DNA of 50,082 nucleotides from a virus: IMG/VR virus record IMGVR_UViG_3300049448_000781, positions 1 through 50,082 of that record; one strand, written 5' to 3'. A program made the position numbers and the translations under genes. Positions 33,159 to 39,237 of the stretch are shown here, one piece after another. The notes beneath the pieces were generated by a model. That model worked only from the letters and a program-made list of their open reading frames with translations. It was not told the origin of the DNA and did no database searches. How positions within the stretch are numbered: position 1 is the stretch's first letter; each line of letters opens with the position of its first letter.

Positions 33159-33355
33159 CGCTCGCGCGTGACGTAAACCGTGCGACTGGATTTGCCCAGT
33201 CTGGCTTCCAACACCTCGTTCAAAGCAATCAGCGCGTCGTCAACCGGCGCGCCTGCCAGCGCCAGATCGACCGCCGCCACGAGGCGCGTTATGCCGTTTG
33301 AGCGACCACGCGCGACATGACGCTCGCGCGCTGGCGTTAGGGTAGCTTCTGACAT
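33131..33355 (-). CDS. Possible small antisense-strand gene
   Basis: A 74-residue frame, RLVAAVDLALAGAPVDDALI followed by ALNEVLEARLGKSSRTVYVT, with natural helical composition and few rare residues. It lies against the direction of its neighbours, overlaps the membrane protein gene by 28 bases at the 3' end, and has only GGGGA as ribosome site. The 33159-33483 stretch holds no other gene, which makes a real gene more likely. Confidence 0.45.
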   Translation of the reverse strand: MSEATLTPARERHVARGRSNGITRLVAAVDLALAGAPVDDALIALNEVLEARLGKSSRTVYVTRERQGLHRSTV

Positions 33356-33483
33356 GCTGGGGTCCCCGTGCGGGTTGGGGTGCGGCGCAAATAGCGCGAG
33401 TGTGGGGAAATTGGTATGACGGCAAATCTGGTGCCGTCAAGCTATTCCGCGCGCTATCCCTTGGATGGGGCTGGGTTTTCGAC

Positions 33484-33546
33484 TTGATGTGGTTCACCAA
33501 TTTGGATACAAGAAACGCGGGCAACAGGCCCGTGCACACAATGAAC
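33484..33546 (+). promoter_or_regulatory. Early-type promoter with operator dyad and conserved leader (copy 4)
   Basis: TTGATG (33484-33489), 17 bases, TACAAG (33507-33512). Dyad TCACCAATTTGGATA at 33494-33508. The leader GCACACAATGAAC is at 33534-33546, here preceded by a small hairpin CGGGC-AACAG-GCCCG. Drives the DUF932 gene. Confidence 0.72.
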
Positions 33547-33561
33547 AAAGGAACCCAACCC

Positions 33562-34419
33562 ATGCCGTTTGATATGGCAATACTGGATGATTTCGTGCCG
33601 ATGGATCACAAGCAGGTCCAGCCGGTCAGCGCCAAGGCGCTGAAGATTTACGATGCGGAAGGCGCGGAAATCCCGGGCTGGCACCACGTCGTCCACGGCA
33701 CGACCGGCGCCACCCTGCGGGTCTGCCCCGAGGGCTACTCGCTGATTCAGAACGACCTCGCCATCGACACCATCGAAGCCGCGCTGCGGGCGTCCCGCCT
33801 CGACCTGACCGACGCCCGGTTCGGCTGTGACTACAGCCACGACGGCGCGCGCATGTTCGCCCAGTGGATCATGCCCGCCCATACCGCCAAGGTGCGGCAG
33901 GGGGTGGAGGCCAGCCTGCGAGTCGTGCTGCTCAATGCCTATGACGGCAGCACGTCGCTGTCGTGCCGCGTCGGCGCGTTCAACTGGGTCTGTGCCAACA
34001 CCTCGGTCTCGGGCAAGGAGTTCGCTTCCTTCAAGTTCCGTCACTCGGGCAAGATCGATCTGGAACCTGCGGTGCGGCGGCTGGCCCAGGCGGCCGAGGA
34101 GCATGTCGAACAGGTGCGTCGCTGGGAGCGCTGGCCCGCCATCGCGGTCACCGACGTGCAGGCCCGTGCGGCGGTCTCGGCGCTGCCCAGGGTCACCGAG
34201 GCCATGGTGGACGGCTTGGTGCACGCGTGGCTGAAGGCGCGCGACGAGGACCCCCTGCAAGGCGGCGCCAACCTATGGTGCCTCTACAACGTGTTGACCG
34301 CATGGGCGTCGCGCGATCCGACCGGCGGTGCCAACCGGGCGTTCCGCAACTGGGAGCGCACCGAGAAGGTGGCTGCCCTGGTCGAGTCCAAGCTGTGGAC
34401 CGAGTTGGCCACCGCGTAG
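33562..34419 (+). CDS. DUF932 protein
   Basis: A 285-residue protein. Features of DUF932 are GATLRVCPEGYSLIQNDLAI near residue 50, a central ARMFAQWIMPAHTAKV, and VLLNAYDGSTSLSCRVGAFN followed by WVCANTSV, the conserved 'N-x-x-D-G-S ... R-x-V-C-x-N-T' block. DUF932 genes are frequent in phages and plasmids; the biochemical role is unknown. ATG at 33562 (MPFDMAILDDF) is chosen; an in-frame ATG at 33541 would add seven residues but lies in the conserved leader. A rho-independent terminator follows. Confidence 0.8.
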   Translation: MPFDMAILDDFVPMDHKQVQPVSAKALKIYDAEGAEIPGWHHVVHGTTGATLRVCPEGYSLIQNDLAIDTIEAALRASRLDLTDARFGCDYSHDGARMFAQWIMPAHTAKVRQGVEASLRVVLLNAYDGSTSLSCRVGAFNWVCANTSVSGKEFASFKFRHSGKIDLEPAVRRLAQAAEEHVEQVRRWERWPAIAVTDVQARAAVSALPRVTEAMVDGLVHAWLKARDEDPLQGGANLWCLYNVLTAWASRDPTGGANRAFRNWERTEKVAALVESKLWTELATA

Positions 34420-34436
34420 GGAAAGCGCGGCAGGCG

Positions 34437-34488
34437 ACAGGCGGGCGGCCGGGGGTTGTAGTGACATCCTCCCCCGGTCGCCTGTTTT
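34437..34488 (+). terminator. Rho-independent terminator after DUF932
   Basis: Outer stem ACAGGCG (34437-34443) with CGCCTGT (34479-34485) and inner stem CCGGGGG (34049-equivalent arm at 34449-34455) with CCCCCGG (34471-34477), followed by TTTT. It separates the DUF932 transcript from the tRNA that starts one base later. Confidence 0.75.
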
Positions 34489-34562
34489 GCGGAGGTAGCT
34501 CAATGGCAGAGTGGTCCGCTTTCCAAGGGACGACGGCGGTTCGATTCCGTCTCTCCGCTCCA
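34489..34562 (+). tRNA. tRNA-Gly (UCC), with a bulged anticodon stem
   Basis: Acceptor GCGGAGG pairs with TCTCCGC, D-stem GCTC/GAGT with loop AATGGCA, T-arm GGCGG-TTCGATT-CCGTC, discriminator T and an encoded CCA (34560-34562). The anticodon arm reads GTCC-g-C, TTTCCAA, GGGAC: a five-pair stem only if one G is bulged, with anticodon TCC. The variable region is then three bases. The identity Gly(UCC) fits GCGG acceptor, AATGGCA D-loop and U73. The bulge may reduce or change function. Confidence 0.75.
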
Positions 34563-34579
34563 ACCTTGAAGGGGACACG

Positions 34580-34768
34580 ATGACGTCGAGCAACCAAGCC
34601 GCCTTCGACCTCATCGTGGCGTTGCGCGGCGGCCTGCCTGCCGACTGCGATTTCTGCGGCCAGCCGTTCACCCAGGCGCGCTATCCGGTGCCCGAGGAAG
34701 CCGGTGCATGGGCCTGTCGCGAATGTCTGGACCGCTGGATCAAAAACAAGGAGCCTGGATATGGCTGA
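34580..34768 (+). CDS. Small zinc-ribbon protein
   Basis: A 62-residue protein with CDFCGQPFTQARYPVPEEAG followed by WACRECLDRWIKNK: a CxxC...CxxC ribbon about 20 residues apart. It starts 17 bases after the tRNA with GGGGA upstream, and ends eight bases inside the next gene. Function unknown. Confidence 0.68.
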   Translation: MTSSNQAAFDLIVALRGGLPADCDFCGQPFTQARYPVPEEAGAWACRECLDRWIKNKEPGYG

Positions 34769-35165
34769 TCACAAGCCCACGCTGTGCATCGACTTCGATG
34801 GTGTCGTGCACCGATATTCTAAAGGTTGGCAGAACGGCACGATCTACGATGACGTGACCCACGGCTTCTTTGAGTGGGCGGCCGAAGCACAGAAATACTT
34901 CAAGCTGGTGATCTATTCCAGTCGCTCAAAGGACATGGACCAGCGAACCCTGATGGCGATGTGGCTGTATGAGCAGCGCAACAAATGGATCGCGGCCCAT
35001 GGCCCGACCGATGTCGATCTGATCGACATCGAGTTCGCCAGCGAGAAACCGCCCGCGTGGCTCACCATCGATGACCGGTGCATCAAGTTCGAAGGTTCCT
35101 GGGGCATGCTCGGACTGCAACCTGAACGACTACTGGCCTTCAAACCATGGAACGCACCACGATGA
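34761..35165 (+). CDS. HAD-like phosphatase
   Basis: A 134-residue protein. LCIDFDGVVHRYS (residues 8-20) is HAD motif I (D-x-D-G), LVIYSSRSKD (about 49-58) is motif II (Ser/Thr region), and WLTIDDRCIKFEG near residue 105 is the motif IV acid pair. Small HAD proteins of this type are frequent in phages and are related to the phosphatase half of polynucleotide kinase or to nucleotidases. No kinase domain is present. Substrate unknown. Confidence 0.75.
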   Translation: MADHKPTLCIDFDGVVHRYSKGWQNGTIYDDVTHGFFEWAAEAQKYFKLVIYSSRSKDMDQRTLMAMWLYEQRNKWIAAHGPTDVDLIDIEFASEKPPAWLTIDDRCIKFEGSWGMLGLQPERLLAFKPWNAPR

Positions 35166-35169
35166 AGCT

Positions 35170-35289
35170 ATGAAGATACGCCCAATCGTCGCTTGGTATG
35201 ACATTTGGGTCGGCGTGTTCATCGACCGCGCTAAGCGGCGCATCTACATCTTGCCGGTGCCATGTATCGGCATTGTGGTAAACTACTAA
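35170..35289 (+). CDS. Small hypothetical protein
   Basis: A 39-residue protein, MKIRPIVAWYDIWVGVFIDR then RRIYILPVPCIGIVVNY. The 'V-A-W-Y-D-x-W-x-G-V-F-x-D-R-x-K-R-R-x-Y-x-x-P-x-P' pattern recurs as a tiny conserved phage protein of unknown function. Hydrophobic C-terminal strand; it might associate with a membrane or with a larger complex. Confidence 0.65.
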   Translation: MKIRPIVAWYDIWVGVFIDRAKRRIYILPVPCIGIVVNY

Positions 35290-35302
35290 AAGAGGCAACG
35301 TC

Positions 35303-35731
35303 ATGAAATCCCAGATCGCCTACGCCCTGGCGCACCCGGTGTATGATCCCGACAAGGAAATCACGCGCGGGCATTACTGGGTCGCGACCGACCATATCTC
35401 GGCCTGCCTGACCGCCAATATCGGCATGGAGTGAGCCGTCTACGCCGGGGGGCGCCCGCTGTTTCAGCTATCGCTGGCGGTGCACGAGAGGCAAGGCCCG
35501 GTGCCGGTGGTCCGTTGGACCCCAATGATGGCGCGGCAGGTTGAGGCGGTGCGGGATCGTATCTTCGCCATGTGCGGCAGCGCCGAGGCGGTGATACCGC
35601 TCACCGACTATGAGGCGGCGGCGCTGGGAGCCACCCGCGTCACCATGCAGTGGCGCAAGCCGCTGTCGCTCACCGAGGTGGCGCAACTGGCACCGACGCC
35701 CGAGGTGCGGGCGCGGCCGGGCCGACCCTGA
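35303..35731 (+). pseudogene. Hypothetical gene interrupted by an in-frame UGA
   Basis: An ATG with AGAGGCAACG upstream opens a frame (MKSQIAYALAHPVYDPDKEI at the start) that meets TGA at 35432-35434 after 43 residues. The same frame continues without a break as AVYAGGRPLFQLSLAVHERQ to residue 142 equivalents and a normal TGA at 35729-35731. The context IGME-UGA-AVYAG suggests a former Trp codon. It may be a nonsense mutation, a sequencing error or genuine readthrough. The second part could also start separately at GTG 35480. Function unknown. Confidence 0.6.
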
Positions 35732-35756
35732 CATTTTGTCCGTCATTTTGTCAGGG
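35726..35756. terminator. Hairpin between convergent transcripts
   Basis: CCCTGACA (35726-35733) and TGTCAGGG (35749-35756) can form an eight-pair stem with a T-rich 15-base loop. It lies exactly between the ends of the plus-strand early block and the minus-strand block, the right place for a two-way terminator, though there is no strong T-run. Confidence 0.5.
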
Positions 35757-35771
35757 GGTTAAACGGGAACG

Positions 35772-36515
35772 TCAGCCGCTGTTGCGCTTGGCGTCCCGGC
35801 GCCGCGCCTTGTCCAGTTCGCTGACCCTGGCTTCCGCCGTCCGCACCGAGGGGCCGAACAGGTCAGCCACGCGACGCTTGGCTTTCGCGTCGTCACGCGC
35901 GGCTTTCTTGGCTTTGCGCTTGGCTTTCTTGTCCAGCGCCAGTCGCAACTGCTCAATCTCGGCTTGCAACGAAGTGATGCGCTTGTTGGTTTCGTTGGCC
36001 AGATGCGGGAACAACGTGCGCGACCACTCCTGCATGATGCGGTGAATGTCGCCGATCATGCCCGCCGCGACCGGGTCGGTGTGGGTGCCAAGCTGGCTCA
36101 GTTCCTGATGCATCCCGGTGACCGCGCGATGCAATATGGCCATCGCATTGGTGGCGCCTTCCGACGCGCGGATGGTCTCGCTACGCTGTTGCGCAATGCC
36201 ATCGCGCAATGCGACGAAGCCGGTGTCCAGCGCGTCAATGGTCCTGGCCAATTGGTTGACGCCCTCTGGCACCACGTGCAGCCGCAGCGACGCGACCTCG
36301 CTGCGCAGGGCCGCCACCTCGGCTTGCAGGTCCCGCACCGGCCCGCCGGTCGGCGCCAGCGGCTGCCACGGCGATTGCTGCCAGCCTTTGGCCGGTGGCG
36401 GCTCGGGTTCAATCGGCAGGAACGGTTTGGCGTCGGCGGGCGCCTCGACCGGCAGCACCGTCGGCTTGGCAATTGCCGGGCGGCCACGGCGTTTGCCGGT
36501 GGGGCGACGGGTCAT
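35772..36515 (-). CDS. Long coiled-coil hypothetical protein
   Basis: A 247-residue protein with a basic N-terminus (MTRRPTGKRRGRPAI), a Pro-rich linker, then almost continuous coiled coil: VRDLQAEVAALRSEVASLRL, SEGATNAMAILHRAVTGMHQ, ITSLQAEIEQLRLALDKKAK, ending in a Lys/Arg-rich RRDAKRNSG. The RPTGKRRGRP stretch resembles an AT-hook. It is coupled by ATGA to the alpha-CTD-like protein upstream, which also has a coiled coil, so the two may form a complex. No named family. Confidence 0.7.
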   Translation of the reverse strand: MTRRPTGKRRGRPAIAKPTVLPVEAPADAKPFLPIEPEPPPAKGWQQSPWQPLAPTGGPVRDLQAEVAALRSEVASLRLHVVPEGVNQLARTIDALDTGFVALRDGIAQQRSETIRASEGATNAMAILHRAVTGMHQELSQLGTHTDPVAAGMIGDIHRIMQEWSRTLFPHLANETNKRITSLQAEIEQLRLALDKKAKRKAKKAARDDAKAKRRVADLFGPSVRTAEARVSELDKARRRDAKRNSG

Positions 36516-36991
36516 TGGGTCATCCTCATGCGGTCGGCGGGGAACTCTGCCAGTTGGGCGCTTACCATGCGTTCCAGCGCGGCCACACATTCCAGCATCT
36601 TACTGTAGTATGACAGCAACTGTGCAATTTCATGCTCTGCGGCGGCCATGCGTTCCTCAAGCTGGGCAACGTGCGCGTGCAGTTGGTCCAGCCGGTCCGC
36701 CACGCTGGTGACGCGCAGCGCCATATGGTCCGACGGTGGTCGCTGCTCACCCCGCAGCGCCAACCCGTAGTCGGTCAACATCGCGCGCAGTTCGCCCAGC
36801 GACTTGTTGCCGAATTGCGGGATTCTTTTAAGCTGATTCGCGTCGCAGGCGATCACCTCGCGCAGCGTTTTGAAGTTGCCGAAATGCGCCATGGTCAGGG
36901 TATTTTGCAGTCGCACACTGGGCATCACGTCCAGCGTGTCGAAGAACTGGTCCAGCGGCCAGTCCAACAGGTTGGCCGGGCGATCGGTCAC
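36512..36991 (-). CDS. RNA polymerase alpha C-terminal domain-like protein with coiled coil
   Basis: A 159-residue protein. Residues 23-79 (SVRLQNTLTMAHFGNFKTLR, EVIACDANQLKRIPQFGNKS, LGELRAMLTDYGLAL) match the alpha-CTD fold: 'SVR-x-x-N-x-L', a helix, then 'I-x-x-F-G-x-K-S-L-x-E-L' where the helix-hairpin-helix loop contacts DNA. Residues 85-145 form a coiled coil. In RNA polymerase this domain binds UP elements and activators; a free phage copy may redirect host transcription or simply bind DNA. The start overlaps the upstream gene (ATGA). Confidence 0.75.
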   Translation of the reverse strand: MTDRPANLLDWPLDQFFDTLDVMPSVRLQNTLTMAHFGNFKTLREVIACDANQLKRIPQFGNKSLGELRAMLTDYGLALRGEQRPPSDHMALRVTSVADRLDQLHAHVAQLEERMAAAEHEIAQLLSYYSKMLECVAALERMVSAQLAEFPADRMRMTQ

Positions 36992-37290
36992 CTGTGGCCC
37001 ACAGCCTGCGAGCGTCCCTCACCGTCCACGACGTGGGGCACGGCTTTACCGTCCACCACATCGTAACACGTCCAGCGTTCAACGTCGGGCGCCGCATAGC
37101 TACCCTGCTTGTCCCCGATGCGGTCGCTCGCCGCTTGCGAATACATCACGCCGTGCTCTTTATCGAAGACGAATTCGTCGTCGCGCACACCAAAATGGCG
37201 CATCATCAGATAGCGATACTGGTTGTCCAACAATTGAGTGCCGACGATCTTTGCGTCCAGGCAGCGCCTGATAAATTCCTCACGCGTCAT
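36988..37290 (-). CDS. Hypothetical protein
   Basis: A 100-residue protein, MTREEFIRRCLDAKIVGTQL then YRYLMMRHFGVRDDEFVFDK and VERWTCYDVVDGKAVPHVVD. Looks compact and alpha/beta. Coupled by ATGA on both sides. No family recognised. Confidence 0.68.
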   Translation of the reverse strand: MTREEFIRRCLDAKIVGTQLLDNQYRYLMMRHFGVRDDEFVFDKEHGVMYSQAASDRIGDKQGSYAAPDVERWTCYDVVDGKAVPHVVDGEGRSQAVGHR

Positions 37291-37871
37291 GGCGGCAGTC
37301 TCCTTCCTCGCGCCAGATCATCAGCGACGTCGCTGTCGAAATGCTGCACCAGTCTTTCTAAGATTACCAGTAGCTTCACTTTCTCTAAACGCGGGGTGGC
37401 AATACGCGGCACTCGTGACTCGCACCATTGCCGCAGCGTCATGTTGCGCAGGATAACAGCCTCGATCATCAGCAGTTGCGGCGGATGGAACAGCCGCACC
37501 GCACGGCGCATCTCCCGCACGGCGCGCATCTGAGCGACGGCGTCTGCCCCCATGCCGAAACGCGGCGCCGCGTTCAGCCCGACAAAGATCAGCGGGCGGG
37601 CGGCGGTGTAGCCCATGACCGCCACGTCGCAGACCTCGCGGAATTTGTCGGCGGCCATGATGTGCGCGGCGGTGATACCGGAATTCGGATGGCCCGACAT
37701 TTTGCGCAGCGGGCAATAGCTGCGCCATGCGGTGATCTCGCGCGGCGCCCGCCTTGCACCGGGCGTCAGGTCGTCCGGGTCGCGCCACGTGGCGCGCATG
37801 GCATGGGGCGGGGGTGGCTCGGCGTCGGGCTGGGGCGCCGCTACACGGCGCTGGCGGGCGCGGCTGGGCAA
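37287..37871 (-). CDS. Hypothetical protein, start uncertain
   Basis: A protein of up to 194 residues. The folded part is REITAWRSYCPLRKMSGHPN, then AAHIMAADKFREVCDVAVMG, RPLIFVGLNAAPRFGMGADA and FHPPQLLMIEAVILRNMTLR. A TTG at 37871 directly after the previous stop gives the longest form; an ATG at 37799 gives 170 residues and loses a Pro-rich leader. Neither has a good ribosome site. No family recognised. Confidence 0.6.
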   Translation of the reverse strand: MPSRARQRRVAAPQPDAEPPPPHAMRATWRDPDDLTPGARRAPREITAWRSYCPLRKMSGHPNSGITAAHIMAADKFREVCDVAVMGYTAARPLIFVGLNAAPRFGMGADAVAQMRAVREMRRAVRLFHPPQLLMIEAVILRNMTLRQWCESRVPRIATPRLEKVKLLVILERLVQHFDSDVADDLARGRRLPP

Positions 37872-38069
37872 CTATGGTGCCCGACCACAACGGGGCATCC
37901 AGTAGCCTCGCAGGGCTGGCGGCGGGGTGGGGCACGCGGGGTCACGCGGGTTGCGCGTGCACTGGCCGTGCATGGCGCGCGTTAGCAGTGTGAGCGTGGA
38001 ACAGACATCGCACCACCAACAGGCGATGCCGTTGCGGTCGTCGTCGGACAGATCGTCGGGAACCCGCAT
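37872..38069 (-). CDS. Small Cys-containing hypothetical protein
   Basis: A 65-residue protein: MRVPDDLSDDDRNGIACWWC followed by DVCSTLTLLTRAMHGQCTRN. C-x2-C-x2-C and later Cys/His residues suggest metal binding. AGGGGGAT lies before the ATG at 38069, which decides the start. The 38070-38177 gap upstream contains a stray copy of the early leader motif. Confidence 0.6.
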   Translation of the reverse strand: MRVPDDLSDDDRNGIACWWCDVCSTLTLLTRAMHGQCTRNPRDPACPTPPPALRGYWMPRCGRAP

Positions 38070-38114
38070 ACGATCCCCCTGACGTGGTTCCGGCCGAGGT
38101 TGCCCCCGGCCGGT

Positions 38115-38128
38115 GCACACAATGAACC
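38115..38128 (+). promoter_or_regulatory. Orphan copy of the early leader motif
   Basis: GCACACAATGAACC matches the leader found downstream of the early promoters, and GTGCACACAATGAAC is shared with copy 4 at 33533. No promoter lies in front; instead a CCGGCCG/CGGCCGG hairpin precedes it. The only plus-strand frame after it is 27 codons long, and the neighbouring genes lie on the minus strand. Probably a recombination remnant. Confidence 0.45.
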
Positions 38129-38177
38129 GAATGGGGGCACGTGCGCGGCGGCCCTTCACCCGGACATCGTGGCAGCG

Positions 38178-38393
38178 TTATAGCGGACGCTTGCGCGCTT
38201 GGCCATAGATGTGACCGCGACGGCGCATGTCCTGGCAGTCGGGACAGTATTCCTGCCCCCGGTTGGCGGTGGCGAACCAGAACTCGCAGTCGTCGCATTG
38301 CCGCTTCACCATGCCGGGCAGCGGGTCCCACGGCTCGGCGTTGATCCGGCGCGCCTCGGGGATGGTCGGGTTGCACACGTAGCGACGGGTCAT
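38178..38393 (-). CDS. Small zinc-ribbon protein
   Basis: A 71-residue protein with KRQCDDCEFWFATANRGQEY then CPDCQDMRRRGH: CxxC pairs 18 residues apart, a zinc ribbon, with a basic end (GQARKRPL). Starts in a TGATG overlap with the upstream gene. Likely nucleic-acid binding; no named family. Confidence 0.7.
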   Translation of the reverse strand: MTRRYVCNPTIPEARRINAEPWDPLPGMVKRQCDDCEFWFATANRGQEYCPDCQDMRRRGHIYGQARKRPL

Positions 38394-39049
38394 CAGTGCA
38401 GCATCCGTTGCAGCGTCAGCGTGCGATGCCCACCGTCAATCAGCGCCCTGTCGGGCTGTTTGCGACCAGCGATGATATCAGCCCGCAGCGCTTCGATCCG
38501 GCGCAGCTTTTCCTCGCGCGAAACCTTCCGCTCCATGTCGTCATGACGCACACAGATCAAATGCGTATGCACCTTCTGGCGCTTGGCGTTCAGCGTGAAG
38601 GTGACCAGCGCACTGGTTGGCGGACCGATGAAGGTGCAGCGATCCGGCGGCATGGTATCGCCTAAACGGGTCTGCAATGTCGCCCAGCCCAGTACCGGGC
38701 GAACCAAAATGGTGTGGTCCTTTAGCAAGTCCTTCGGTTGGCCTATCTCATGCACCTTGATCGAGAACAGCGCGACTTCCTCGGTCTCCAGCGCTTGCAG
38801 TTCCGGCATAGGCTGACGCGTGGCAACCGTGAGCGCGGTATATGCCTCGTCGGTGTCGTTGTCCTGCACGTCGAATCCCAGCAAGTAATAGCCTGGGTTG
38901 GCGGGCACGATTTCAGCGAGCCTGCCAAGAAAATTGATTTCGCCGCCATGCAGATCGCCGCCCGCGTGCCAGATTTGCTCAGCCAGATCGTGCACCCCAT
39001 GCGGCGCGTGCAGCGTGGGCCAGCCGTCCCCACCACCCGCGCCGCTCAT
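38393..39049 (-). CDS. Hypothetical protein
   Basis: A 218-residue protein. GYYLLGFDVQDNDTDEAYTA, VALFSIKVHEIGQPKDLLKD and HTHLICVRHDDMERKVSREE are its clearest segments, and it ends DRALIDGGHRTLTLQRMLH, with a 'D-G-G-H-R-T-L' that is reminiscent of ParB-type or DGQHR-like motifs but is too short to call. Coupled by ATGA to the small gene upstream. Confidence 0.68.
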   Translation of the reverse strand: MSGAGGGDGWPTLHAPHGVHDLAEQIWHAGGDLHGGEINFLGRLAEIVPANPGYYLLGFDVQDNDTDEAYTALTVATRQPMPELQALETEEVALFSIKVHEIGQPKDLLKDHTILVRPVLGWATLQTRLGDTMPPDRCTFIGPPTSALVTFTLNAKRQKVHTHLICVRHDDMERKVSREEKLRRIEALRADIIAGRKQPDRALIDGGHRTLTLQRMLH

Positions 39050-39237
39050 AGCGGTGCCACCATGCGAATGGTTGCCTTCCAGTTCCTGCGGCGGAACTGG
39101 TCGCGCAGTTGGTCGGCGGTCTGCCCGATCGCCCAGCGCAGGATCGGCGCGGCTTCGGTGCAGCGTTCGTCGGTGATCTTTAGCGCGGCCACGAAATGCG
39201 GCGCTTCCACCCGCACCCAGTAGACATCAGGCGTCAT
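39046..39237 (-). CDS. Small hypothetical protein
   Basis: A 63-residue alpha/beta protein, VYWVRVEAPHFVAALKITDE then RCTEAAPILRWAIGQTADQL. Coupled by ATGA overlaps to the helicase upstream and to the 218-residue protein downstream. No family recognised. Confidence 0.68.
   Translation of the reverse strand: MTPDVYWVRVEAPHFVAALKITDERCTEAAPILRWAIGQTADQLRDQFRRRNWKATIRMVAPL

Noticed and set aside
35303-35731. Genetic-code change with UGA read as Trp
   Set aside because: Dozens of genes in the window end in UGA, many in tight TGATG or ATGA overlaps, so UGA is a normal stop.
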